Part shown: positions 1 through 6,394 of the stretch, piece after piece
How the letters are laid out: each line of letters begins with the position of its first letter
How positions within the stretch are numbered: position 1 is the first letter of the stretch
Origin: Microbacteriaceae bacterium UBA6152
GTDB taxonomy: Bacteria; Actinomycetota; Actinomycetes; Actinomycetales; Microbacteriaceae
Direction of reading: 5' to 3'
Assembly: GCA_002423075.1 (NCBI GenBank)
Contig: DIUS01000016.1
Span: 1 to 6,812, forward strand
DNA: 6,812 nucleotides
The notes under the pieces: generated by a model
Database searches by the model: none
Told to the model about the DNA's origin: nothing
Seen by the model: only the letters and a program-made list of their open reading frames with translations
Program-made: the position numbers and the translations under genes

Positions 1-1
1 C

Positions 2-1009
2 GCCGCGCAGATTGATCGACGGAGACTGCTGCTGGGTGCCCTCGATGCAACGACGGCTGACATCGAAGAGCAGCGTGCGCACGCCGGCAAGTCCGGCGAT
101 GAGGTGCGGCGGTCACTCAACACCGCTGTTCGCGAGTCGCTGCAGCCAGCCCTCGGAGAGCTCGTGGCGAGCCTCGAATCGACGCGCGACCGTTTGAGCG
201 CGCGGTCGCTCGCAGAGTTGAGTCTGCGTGTATCGCAACTGCATGACCGCACCGCCGACCTTCTCGAGCCTACGAGAGGCTCGGCACCGAATCTCACTCC
301 AGTGCGCTCGAGCGTACGTCGCGCGTTCGATGTGCCTCCGCGGCTGCCCTGGGTGATTGCGGGCTTCACTGCTCTGTCGACGATTGCCGTGCTGATGCCC
401 GAGGTCTGGCGAGTCTTCGGTTCTCTCGCGGTGATCGAGCTGGCCGTCTCGACCGCCGTGGCGTCGCTCATCGTCGGCCTCGTGCCCTGGCTCGTCATCC
501 GTTTCGCGCCCGAAAGCCGCTGGGCACGCGACCAGCGCGCCACAGTGCTCGCGTGCACCGCGGGCATCGGCGCCGCCGTCTATCTCATGCTCAACAGCGG
601 CATTGACCCGATCACGGCGAACGGCCTTGCGGTGGTGCCCCTGCTCGTCATCACTCTCGCCATCGCGTGCGTCGTGCTGGTCGGGGCAGTCGTGCTCGAC
701 GACGCGAACCGTGAAGCTTACGCTGCAGTCTCGCAGACGAGCCTGCAGCTCGAGCTCGAGCGCGATGTCCACGACTCGCTCGTCGATCGCGAACGACTGC
801 GCCTCGCCGAACTCATGCACGGGCCGGTGCAGGGGCGGCTCGCCGCGTGCGTCATGGCCTTGAACTTCACGGCGACGGCCGCCCCCGGCGACAGCGCCTC
901 GAGTGCCGCGGTCGACGCTGCTCTCGTCGACTCAGTGCTAGACCACTTGCGTGCGGTCGCTCGAGACCTCACGATCATCGCCGCTGCCGACTCGCCTTCC
1001 TCCCCCTAA
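2..1009 (+). CDS. Membrane histidine-kinase-like protein lacking an ATPase domain (5' partial)
   Basis: The frame is open to the left edge, so the true start lies upstream; a GTG at 104 is internal to it. 335 residues are visible. Residues about 1-90 are charged and helical, with no motif I recognise. Residues about 115-233 hold four or five hydrophobic segments (roughly 115-133, 139-168 split by a turn, 178-197, 208-233), so this part is in the membrane. A charged helix leads to LAELMHGPVQGRLAA, which resembles the phosphoacceptor helix of actinobacterial histidine kinases, with His273 as the likely phosphorylated residue. A second helix (VDAALVDSVLDHLRAVARDL) completes a dimerisation module. 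The protein then stops 62 residues after the histidine; no N, G1 or G2 box of an ATPase follows in any frame before the next gene at 1074. It is therefore a kinase-derived protein that probably cannot phosphorylate itself. Alternatives are a phosphotransfer protein or a decayed kinase. The membrane and DHp assignments are good; the role is inferred. Confidence 0.75.
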   Translation, partial: AAQIDRRRLLLGALDATTADIEEQRAHAGKSGDEVRRSLNTAVRESLQPALGELVASLESTRDRLSARSLAELSLRVSQLHDRTADLLEPTRGSAPNLTPVRSSVRRAFDVPPRLPWVIAGFTALSTIAVLMPEVWRVFGSLAVIELAVSTAVASLIVGLVPWLVIRFAPESRWARDQRATVLACTAGIGAAVYLMLNSGIDPITANGLAVVPLLVITLAIACVVLVGAVVLDDANREAYAAVSQTSLQLELERDVHDSLVDRERLRLAELMHGPVQGRLAACVMALNFTATAAPGDSASSAAVDAALVDSVLDHLRAVARDLTIIAAADSPSSP

Positions 1010-1015
1010 CGGGGG
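1002..1015 (+). terminator. GC hairpin across the stop codon, possible terminator
   Basis: CCCCC (1002-1006) and GGGGG (1011-1015) form a perfect five-pair GC stem with a TAAC loop; the TAA stop codon at 1007-1009 is in the loop. No T run follows, so it is not a classical intrinsic terminator. It lies about 50 bases before the promoter of the next gene, which fits a transcription-unit boundary. The short stem keeps confidence low. Confidence 0.3.
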
Positions 1016-1061
1016 TCTCGTCGCACCCTCGTGCACCTGTTCCCCAGGCCAGGGCCGCGCC

Positions 1062-1067
1062 TACACT
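1062..1067 (+). promoter_or_regulatory. -10 box of a probable leaderless promoter
   Basis: TACACT fits the actinobacterial TANNNT -10 pattern and ends six bases before the ATG at 1074, so transcription would start at or next to the A of the start codon. No purine-rich ribosome-binding site stands before this ATG, as expected of a leaderless message. No convincing -35 is seen: the hexamer at the 17-base spacing is GTTCCC. It would drive the operon 1074-4809. Confidence 0.6.
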
Positions 1068-1073
1068 GGGACC

Positions 1074-1460
1074 ATGACCACGCCCGAAGGGTCGTCCGTC
1101 TCGGTGCTCATTGCCGATGACGACCCTCTCGTGCGCCGTGTGTTGCGTATGGCCCTCGAATCGCAGGGGTATGACGTGCGCGAAGCGGCCGACGTGCACG
1201 AGGTCATGGCGCTCGCTCAGCACCGCCATGATTTCGTGGTGCTCGACATCAACATGCCGGGCGGCACCGTGCGTGACACGCTCGGCGGGCTACGCGAGAT
1301 GCATCCCGAGTTGCCGATCTTGGTGCTGAGCGGCGAAGCGGCTCCGCCCGACGACCTTCCGGAGACGCGCACCGACTTCGCCCGCAAGCCGATCGAGCTC
1401 GACGACCTGCTGTGGAGGGTTCGACGGCTGCTCGAGGGTTCGGTGAGCTCGCCACCGTGA
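1074..1460 (+). CDS. Stand-alone receiver-domain response regulator
   Basis: A 128-residue protein that is essentially one CheY-like receiver domain. The acidic pocket is Asp15-Asp16-Asp17 (LIADDDPLVRR), the phosphoacceptor is Asp58 (VVLDINMPGG), the switch Ser/Thr position is Ser86 (VLSGE), and the conserved lysine is Lys105 (ARKPIE). All residues needed for phosphorylation are present. No output domain follows, since the protein ends about 20 residues after Lys105. Such proteins act by protein contact or as a phosphate carrier or sink in a relay. The frame is open further upstream, but ATG 1074 is chosen because it starts just before the receiver fold and sits six bases after a -10 box. It is the first gene of a coupled operon, and its stop overlaps the GTG of the hybrid kinase. 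Partner kinase inferred to be that neighbour. Confidence 0.88.
   Translation: MTTPEGSSVSVLIADDDPLVRRVLRMALESQGYDVREAADVHEVMALAQHRHDFVVLDINMPGGTVRDTLGGLREMHPELPILVLSGEAAPPDDLPETRTDFARKPIELDDLLWRVRRLLEGSVSSPP
1442..1447 (+). promoter_or_regulatory. Ribosome-binding site of the hybrid kinase gene
   Basis: GGTGAG, matching the GGTGA part of the Shine-Dalgarno consensus, lies nine bases before GTG 1457 and inside the end of the receiver gene. It favours this start over the further upstream in-frame GTG at 1412, which has no comparable site and would give a much longer overlap. Confidence 0.5.
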
Positions 1461-4153
1461 TCGAGGCCACCGGAATCCCGCCGCTGCCCGTCGACGTCGC
1501 CGACGTCGACACGCTCGCCGCGGCGTTCGCGGTGATGGTCGAGGCACATCCCGATGCCGCCTACCTGCTTGATCTCGACGGCCACTTTCTCGCCGTCAAT
1601 CTCGTGCTGTGCGATCGCGTGCAGGCTTCACGAGAGAACCTGCTCGGCCGCACGTTCGACGACACCGTGGCGGCAATCGACCGTCAGTTCGTTCGCGCCA
1701 AGTTCGATCATGCGGCTCACGGCGAGAGCACTCAGTACGAGGCCTCGGGTATACGACCCGACGGCACGTCCTTTCTCGCGCACATCACGAACACGCCGGT
1801 CAGACTCGCAGGCGAGATCGTCGCTGTCGCCGGTTTTGCCGTCGACGTGACCGACCGGGCCCGAGCACTCGCACGCACGAGGGCGAGCGAAGACATGCTG
1901 CGGCTCGCGGGCCGGATGGCGCGGTTCGGGGGCTGGTCGGTGGATGCTCGCACACAGCGCATTCGCCTGACCGACGACACCCTGCGCATGTTCGGAGTTC
2001 CGACAGGGGTTCCCCTGACCAATGAGGTGGCCTGGAGTCTTCACCCTGAGGGCGACCGAGAACTCGTCGGCGGCCTTCTGCAGCGCTGCCTCGACACGGG
2101 CGAGTCGTTCGACGTCGAGTCGACGATGGTCACGACCGACGGCACGCGACTCACGGTGCGCACGATCGGCGAGGCCGAGCGCAACGACGACGGCTCAATC
2201 ATCAGGGCGCATGGCGCCGTGTGGGACATCTCGGAGTACGCCGCCGAGCGCGCTCGAGCCCGCGATCTCGAAGAGCGCCTAGCCACATCGTTGCGCACCA
2301 TCTCTGACGGCCTCATCTTTCTCGACGCCTCGTGGCGGGTGACTTTCGTCAACCGCCGGGCCGAAGAGCTACTCGGCCGATCTGCTAACGAGTTGGTCGG
2401 CACCGAGCTGTGGAGCGTCTACCCCTCGACGATCGGCACGCCGTTCGAGACCGCCTTTCGACAGGCCGTCGACTCGCGTGAGAGCGTCGTGCACCAAGAG
2501 TGGGTCGAGCTCACTGAGCTGTGGGTTGACGTCACCATCTATCCAGTCGAGACCGGCACCGTTCTTCACCTGCGCGATGCGACCGCCGACGTGACAGCGC
2601 GAGAGCGAGAACTCGACACCACTCGGCGACTCGCAGAACAGGCCGCGCTGCTCGACATCGCGCGCGATGCCATCATCGTGCGCGGCCTCGACCACCGGGT
2701 GCGGTATTGGAACCGATCGGCGGCAGAGCTCTATGAGATTCCCGCTGCCGAGGCGCTGGGCATGCCGGTGACCGAGTTGATCTACGACGATCTCGATGCC
2801 TTCGAGCACGCCGACGCCGAGGTGCTGCGCGAGGGATACTGGGCCGGAGAACTCGTGCAGCGCACGCGAGGCGGCAAGTCGATCGTGGCCGACTGCCGCT
2901 GGCAGGTGCTGCACAGTGCGGAGGGTGAGCCGCAGGCCGTACTGTGCGTCAACACCGACATCACCGCCTACCGCAAGGAGCAGGAGACGAGCGCGCGATC
3001 GCAGCGCATGGAGAGCCTCGGCACGCTCGCGGGAGGCATCGCGCACGACCTCAACAACGTGCTGACCCCCATCCTCATGTCGACGCAGCTGCTGGCGCAC
3101 GATGAACGAGACCCTGATCGGCTCGAGTTGCTCGCGACTCTCGAGTCATCGGTGAAGCGCGGTGCCGAGATGGTGCGTCAGGTGCTCGCCTTCGCTCGCG
3201 GCGTGGAGGGCCGCCGCGAGAGCGTGTCGATGGACGAGTTGCTCGACGACGTAGAGGCCTACGCGCGCGATGCCTTGCCACCCACGATCGCGCTCGCGGT
3301 GACCCGCCCCGAGTCACTCGCCTCGGCGACCGGCGACGCAACCCAGTTCATGCAGGTCATGGTCAATCTGCTACTCAACGCACGAGATGCGATGCCTGAC
3401 GGCGGCGTTGTGCGGATCACCGCAGCGATCGAGCAGCATGACACCGAGATCGTCTCGATAGGGCACACGGCATCCGCCGGCGATTACGCGGTGTTCTCGG
3501 TCGAAGACTCGGGACAAGGCATGACGCCCGACATCATGGCGAAGGTCTTCGAGCCGTTTTTCACGACGAAAATGGCCGGAAAGGGCACGGGCCTCGGCCT
3601 CTCGACAACCTTGGCAATCGTGCGGAGCCACAGCGGGTTCTTGCAGGTCTACAGTGAGCCCGAGCACGGCACGTGCTTTCGTGTCGGAATCCCGATCAGC
3701 ACGTCGCTGCCCCGCCCTCGACCGAGCCCGGCTGATGGCGAGCCGCTGCCGGGGGGCGACGGCGAACATGTTCTCGTCGTGGATGATGAAGAGTTCGTGC
3801 GACGCATCACGTGCCAGACGCTCGAGGCCCACGGCTATCGCACGACACAGGCGGTACATGGTCAGGAGGCCATCGACATCATCGAGTCGGGAGGCGATCG
3901 CGTCGATCTGGTCCTCATCGACATGATGATGCCCGTCATGGATGGGGCGGCGACCACCGCCTACCTCGAAGTGCATCACCCCGAGATTCCGATCATCGCG
4001 GCGAGCGGGTTGACCTCGCACGGCGATTCTTCCGGCTCGGTTGGCATGGGCGTGTCACGGTTCTTGCCGAAGCCGTACACCACGAGCCTCCTGCTGCGAA
4101 CGGTGCGTGACACACTTCAGCAGCACGTGTCAACGAGAACGGATCGAGATTGA
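1457..4153 (+). CDS. Soluble hybrid histidine kinase, four PAS domains + HisKA + HATPase + receiver
   Basis: An 898-residue sensor kinase with no membrane segment, so it should act in the cytoplasm. In order there are about four PAS domains (roughly 24-132, 144-260, 275-380 and 392-505), judged from repeated patterns of the type LDLDGHFLAVN, LDASWRVTFVNRRAEELLG and GLDHRVRYWNRSAAELY, each closed by a D(V/I)(T/S)-type end. Next is a dimerisation domain with LAGGIAHDLNNVLTPI and phosphoacceptor His530. The ATPase domain has the N box around Asn641 (NLLLNARDAMPDGG), G1 at Asp684 (EDSGQGM), an F box (EPFFTTK, from Glu699) and G2 (KGTGLGLS, from Lys709). A Pro-rich linker (about 745-765) joins a receiver with Asp776/Asp777, phosphoacceptor Asp822 (LIDMMMPVMDG) and Lys872. 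Every catalytic residue is intact. GTG 1457 overlaps the previous stop by four bases (GTGA) and has a ribosome-binding site. No LOV cysteine motif or CXXCH is visible, so the signal is unknown. The kinase core resembles the CckA-like AGGIAHD(F/L)NN class. Confidence 0.92.
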   Translation: MIEATGIPPLPVDVADVDTLAAAFAVMVEAHPDAAYLLDLDGHFLAVNLVLCDRVQASRENLLGRTFDDTVAAIDRQFVRAKFDHAAHGESTQYEASGIRPDGTSFLAHITNTPVRLAGEIVAVAGFAVDVTDRARALARTRASEDMLRLAGRMARFGGWSVDARTQRIRLTDDTLRMFGVPTGVPLTNEVAWSLHPEGDRELVGGLLQRCLDTGESFDVESTMVTTDGTRLTVRTIGEAERNDDGSIIRAHGAVWDISEYAAERARARDLEERLATSLRTISDGLIFLDASWRVTFVNRRAEELLGRSANELVGTELWSVYPSTIGTPFETAFRQAVDSRESVVHQEWVELTELWVDVTIYPVETGTVLHLRDATADVTARERELDTTRRLAEQAALLDIARDAIIVRGLDHRVRYWNRSAAELYEIPAAEALGMPVTELIYDDLDAFEHADAEVLREGYWAGELVQRTRGGKSIVADCRWQVLHSAEGEPQAVLCVNTDITAYRKEQETSARSQRMESLGTLAGGIAHDLNNVLTPILMSTQLLAHDERDPDRLELLATLESSVKRGAEMVRQVLAFARGVEGRRESVSMDELLDDVEAYARDALPPTIALAVTRPESLASATGDATQFMQVMVNLLLNARDAMPDGGVVRITAAIEQHDTEIVSIGHTASAGDYAVFSVEDSGQGMTPDIMAKVFEPFFTTKMAGKGTGLGLSTTLAIVRSHSGFLQVYSEPEHGTCFRVGIPISTSLPRPRPSPADGEPLPGGDGEHVLVVDDEEFVRRITCQTLEAHGYRTTQAVHGQEAIDIIESGGDRVDLVLIDMMMPVMDGAATTAYLEVHHPEIPIIAASGLTSHGDSSGSVGMGVSRFLPKPYTTSLLLRTVRDTLQQHVSTRTDRD

Positions 4154-4809
4154 GCACAGCCGAAGCCCGAGCTCTGCGCGTCGTGATCGCCGATGATGAT
4201 GCCTTCACCCTCTCGCTCGTCAGCGGCGGGCTCGAAGCCCAGGGCTATGCCGTCACCGCGACCACGTCGGTCGCGCAGGCGATGGAAGCCGTGCGCGTCA
4301 TCGACCCCCACGCCGTCATCAGCGACCTCAACTTCGGCACGACCGAGAACGGTGCTGATCTGCTGCGGTTCGTCGCCGACGAGTTTCCGTGGGTGGGACT
4401 CGTCGTTCTGACCTCTCACCGCTCGCCCGAACTCGCTGTGCCCGACCCGCACCGCATTCCTCGGGGCGCCGTCTACCTGGTGAAGTCGCAGCTCGGGCGC
4501 ATCGACGAGTTGGCCGACGCGGTGCAACGGGCGATCAGTGGAGCGCCGGATGACCACGCTGACCTCTTCGACGAACCCGGCAACGACGGCGTGCCGTCGG
4601 TGACCGCGGCGCAAGCCGAGGTTCTGCGCTTGCTCGCGGCGGGCGCCTCGACCCGAGCACTCGCTGAAGCCCGGGGCACGACCACGCGAGCGGTCGAGAC
4701 GATGTTGCATCGCCTGTTCGTCGCACTCGGTCTCGATACGAGCGAGAACGCGAACCCCCGCGTCGCTGCCGTCACGATGTGGCAGCGCGGAGGGATTCGC
4801 GTTCGCTGA
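4150..4809 (+). CDS. Response regulator, receiver + LuxR-type HTH
   Basis: A 219-residue DNA-binding response regulator, the likely output of the cluster. The receiver spans about residues 8-125: Asp15-Asp16-Asp17 (VIADDDAF), phosphoacceptor Asp59 (VISDLNFG), Thr88 (VVLTSH) and Lys112 (YLVKS). Between Thr88 and Lys112 it has a Pro-rich stretch (PELAVPDPHRIPRGA) in place of the usual alpha4 helix. A linker (about 126-148) leads to a helix-turn-helix of LuxR/GerE type at about 149-196 (AAQAEVLRLLAAGASTRALA, then TTTRAVETMLHRLFVALGL). The TTG at 4150 is taken as the start because it overlaps the kinase stop by four bases (TTGA) and leaves a normal lead into the receiver; the upstream GGATCGAGA is a weak ribosome-binding site, so translation probably depends on coupling. 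Targets are unknown; self-regulation is common in such systems but cannot be seen here. Confidence 0.87.
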   Translation: MSTAEARALRVVIADDDAFTLSLVSGGLEAQGYAVTATTSVAQAMEAVRVIDPHAVISDLNFGTTENGADLLRFVADEFPWVGLVVLTSHRSPELAVPDPHRIPRGAVYLVKSQLGRIDELADAVQRAISGAPDDHADLFDEPGNDGVPSVTAAQAEVLRLLAAGASTRALAEARGTTTRAVETMLHRLFVALGLDTSENANPRVAAVTMWQRGGIRVR

Positions 4810-4822
4810 GTCCGTGCGTCGC

Positions 4823-5350
4823 TCAGAAGGGGGTGGTCGCCCCTGCTGCGGCCAGTTCAGGGTCGGTCGACGCTGACTCGACCGGTGTACCGTCGAGCAG
4901 CGATGTCTCGGTCGCGCCACCGCTCTCGTCACCCGCCGCACCCGCGGCCACGGAGTCGGACGACTCGGCATCGCCGCTGTCACTGCGCGAGGCGATGACG
5001 CTGCGAGTGAACGTGGCACGACCCCAGGTGAGGTCGTGGCCGATCGACTCGGCGTCGATCTCGATCGTCGTGCCCGACTTCTCGCCGCTCTCCCAGTCGC
5101 GCACGCGCACGCGCCCGGTGACGATGACGCGCTGCCCCTTCTCGACCGACGAGGCGACGTGCACCCCCAGTTGGCGGAACGCCGTAATCGTGTACCAATT
5201 CGTGTCGCCATCGACCCAGGCGTTCTGACCGCGGTCGAAGCGGCGCTGGTTCGAAGCGAGCCTGAACGAGGTGATCGCGAGCCCCTCGCTCGTCGTGATG
5301 TGCCGGGGGTTCGTGGCGACGAGCCCGGTGAGAGTGATGATGTCGGTCAT
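4823..5350 (-). CDS. ssb: Single-stranded DNA-binding protein (SsbB-like paralogue)
   Basis: A 175-residue protein with an N-terminal OB fold (about 1-115) of the bacterial SSB family: ITLTGLVATNPR at the start, ITSFRLASNQRRFD, then NWYTITAFRQLGVHVASSVEKGQRVIVTGR. Trp45, Trp52, Trp85 and Trp109 are candidates for base stacking. The rest is a low-complexity Ala/Ser/Asp/Glu/Gly tail. It ends in AAAGATTPF: the final Pro-Phe of the SSB tip is kept, but the run of acidic residues normally just before it is missing, so contacts with partner proteins may be weak. This suggests a second SSB rather than the main replicative one. ATG 5350 is preferred over the longer frame starting at 5443, because AGGAGG lies five bases before it and the family homology begins there. 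It converges with the LuxR-type regulator, with 13 bases between stops. Confidence 0.9.
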   Translation of the reverse strand: MTDIITLTGLVATNPRHITTSEGLAITSFRLASNQRRFDRGQNAWVDGDTNWYTITAFRQLGVHVASSVEKGQRVIVTGRVRVRDWESGEKSGTTIEIDAESIGHDLTWGRATFTRSVIASRSDSGDAESSDSVAAGAAGDESGGATETSLLDGTPVESASTDPELAAAGATTPF

Positions 5351-5539
5351 GGGGTCCTCCTGCGGTTGAGTGTCAGGTGGGCGCCGACGGTTCGTGCCGG
5401 AGAACGCCAGCGCCCGTGCAGGAGTGTGGTCGTCAGAGCGCACAACAGAGAGCGAGCATCCGCGAACGGGGAGAGCGCCCGCGACGACCGCGATGGGGAG
5501 GAGCGCGCCTCATCGACCCACGAGGAGGCGACGGAGCGA
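5351..5539 (-). other. Gap between the 69-residue gene and ssb
   Basis: These 189 bases hold the ssb ribosome-binding site and nothing else I can name. I see no TA dinucleotide in the stretch, so no TANNNT -10 box is possible. No strong hairpin followed by a T run was found. ssb may therefore be read from the promoter upstream of the 69-residue gene, or from a promoter of another class. A frame on this strand runs through and ends in an ATGA overlap with ssb, but it looks like a shadow. Confidence 0.5.
5356..5361 (-). promoter_or_regulatory. Ribosome-binding site of ssb
   Basis: AGGAGG on the minus strand, five bases before the ATG whose first base is 5350. It is a near-perfect Shine-Dalgarno site and fixes the ssb start. 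Confidence 0.8.
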
Positions 5540-5749
5540 TCAGTGGCCGACGAACTCTGGCCGCTCAACACCCGGGCCGAGCGCGGCGTGCAGCGCGCGT
5601 TTCGCGACCTCGAGCGAGCCGAAAGGACCGCGCTCGTCGGAAGCCCAGGCCATTCTCACCCGGTACCCGCGATCGTCGCGATGAATCGTGCCGACGGTGC
5701 CCGCGCCTCCGCGGGCCACCCAGGTCGTCGTCTCTGTCGATGCGCTCAT
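5540..5749 (-). CDS. Hypothetical 69-residue protein
   Basis: A small protein I do not recognise. It starts with a Ser/Thr-rich head (MSASTETTTW), followed by a compact part with GTIHRDDRGYRVRMAW and then FGSLEVAKRALHAALGPG, and ends EFVGH. The pattern suggests a short beta hairpin (HRDDRGYRVRMA) followed by a helix (SLEVAKRALHAAL), so a small soluble fold is plausible. There is no Cys, signal peptide or membrane segment. The reading frame is open much further upstream through msrA, but ATG 5749 has a perfect AAGGAGG five bases before it and a good promoter about 50 bases upstream, so the gene is convincing. It sits between msrA and ssb on the same strand; whether it shares a function with either is unknown. 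Confidence 0.75.
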   Translation of the reverse strand: MSASTETTTWVARGGAGTVGTIHRDDRGYRVRMAWASDERGPFGSLEVAKRALHAALGPGVERPEFVGH

Positions 5750-5754
5750 GAGAG

Positions 5755-5761
5755 CCTCCTT
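5755..5761 (-). promoter_or_regulatory. Ribosome-binding site of the 69-residue gene
   Basis: AAGGAGG on the minus strand, five bases before the ATG at 5749. It is what sets the start of this short gene inside a much longer open frame. Confidence 0.8.
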
Positions 5762-5795
5762 CGTCGTCAGGCCGAACAGCTCTGGTGCGCCGCCG

Positions 5796-5824
5796 ACCAT
5801 ACGCCCGTCAGCGACCCGTGTCGA
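5796..5824 (-). promoter_or_regulatory. Sigma70-like promoter of the 69-residue gene (and perhaps ssb)
   Basis: On the minus strand a -35 box TCGACA (5819-5824, five of six to TTGACA) is separated by exactly 17 bases from a -10 box TATGGT (5796-5801, fits TANNNT). Transcription would start near 5789, giving a leader of about 40 bases that contains the AAGGAGG site. It lies in the 89-base gap after msrA, so the small gene need not depend on msrA transcription. Confidence 0.65.
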
Positions 5825-5838
5825 GGGGGCGTTCGCTC

Positions 5839-6366
5839 TCAGGAAGCCTTCACGTACGGGGCGTACGACTGCCGAATCTTGTTGACCTTGGGCAGCGCGA
5901 CCGCCAGGCAGTAACCCTGCCCGGGGTTCTTGGCGAAGAAGTCTTGGTGGTACTCCTCGGCGATGAAATACTCTCCGAGCGGCGAGATCTCGGTGACGAT
6001 GCCACCCGCCCAGTACTCGGATGCGCGGTCGCGTGCCGCTTCGAACAGCGCCTTCTGCTCGTCGTCGGCGTAGAACATGGCCGAGCGGTACTGCGTGCCC
6101 ACATCGTTGCCCTGACGGTTGAGCTGTCGGGGGTCGTGCAGAGTAAAGAACACGTCGAGAATCACGTCGGCCGGAATCACATCGGGGTCGAACGTGACCG
6201 CGACCGCTTCGGCATGGCCGGTCGACCCGGTGCAGATGAGCTCGTACGAGGGGTTCTCGACGTGGCCGCCGGTATAGCCCGAGACGACGTCGTGAACACC
6301 GTCGAGCACGCGGTAGACCGCGTCGAGGCACCAGAAGCAACCGCCGGCAAGATGAAAGGTTCGCAT
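5839..6366 (-). CDS. msrA: Peptide-methionine (S)-S-oxide reductase MsrA
   Basis: A 175-residue, full-length MsrA. It reduces the S form of methionine sulfoxide in proteins and free methionine, repairing oxidative damage in the cytoplasm, normally recycled by thioredoxin. The catalytic motif is GGCFWC with Cys10 as the attacking residue. The family hallmarks GYTGGHVENPSYE, then TGHAEAV (acid Glu53), FFTLHDPRQLNRQGNDVGTQYRS and EEYHQDFF follow in order. Cys153 (GYCLA) near the C-terminus is the likely resolving cysteine, and Cys13 in the motif is an extra one. ATG 6366 fits the usual short N-terminus and lies six bases after a -10 box, so the message is probably leaderless. It is divergent from an aldo/keto reductase across a 63-base gap. 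Confidence 0.96.
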   Translation of the reverse strand: MRTFHLAGGCFWCLDAVYRVLDGVHDVVSGYTGGHVENPSYELICTGSTGHAEAVAVTFDPDVIPADVILDVFFTLHDPRQLNRQGNDVGTQYRSAMFYADDEQKALFEAARDRASEYWAGGIVTEISPLGEYFIAEEYHQDFFAKNPGQGYCLAVALPKVNKIRQSYAPYVKAS

Positions 6367-6372
6367 GCCCGA

Positions 6373-6378
6373 ATACTA
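6373..6378 (-). promoter_or_regulatory. -10 box of a probable leaderless msrA promoter
   Basis: TAGTAT on the minus strand (five of six to TATAAT), six bases before the msrA ATG. There is no Shine-Dalgarno site between, so transcription likely begins at the start codon. No clear -35 is seen; the position it would occupy overlaps the inverted repeat at 6395-6411. Confidence 0.6.
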
Positions 6379-6394
6379 GGGCCGCATCGCGTGT

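Noticed and set aside
113..820. 235-codon minus-strand open frame
   Set aside because: Antisense to the membrane kinase-like gene, rich in His/Arg/Asp, with no motif.
1036..1048. CCTG-N5-CAGG inverted repeat upstream of the receiver gene as an operator
   Set aside because: Four-base arms are expected by chance in sequence this GC-rich.
1412..1456. Longer start (GTG 1412) for the hybrid kinase
   Set aside because: It would overlap the receiver gene by 49 bases without a ribosome-binding site, while GTG 1457 has one and gives the same 4-base overlap style as the next gene pair.
4806..4826. CTGAG/CTCAG hairpin at the convergent junction as a two-way terminator
   Set aside because: Only five pairs with an 11-base loop and no T run on either strand; too weak to call.
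4117..5211. 364-codon minus-strand open frame
   Set aside because: Antisense to the LuxR-type regulator and out of frame with ssb; its composition (Arg, Ser, Ala runs) is that of a shadow.
5347..5571. 74-codon minus-strand frame ending in an ATGA overlap with ssb
   Set aside because: The overlap is tempting, but the start is a GTG inside the 69-residue gene, no ribosome-binding site was noted, and the Arg/Ser-rich protein has no recognisable pattern.
5036..5914. 292-codon plus-strand open frame
   Set aside because: It runs antisense to ssb, the 69-residue gene and part of msrA, and has no recognisable domain; it is a high-GC shadow.
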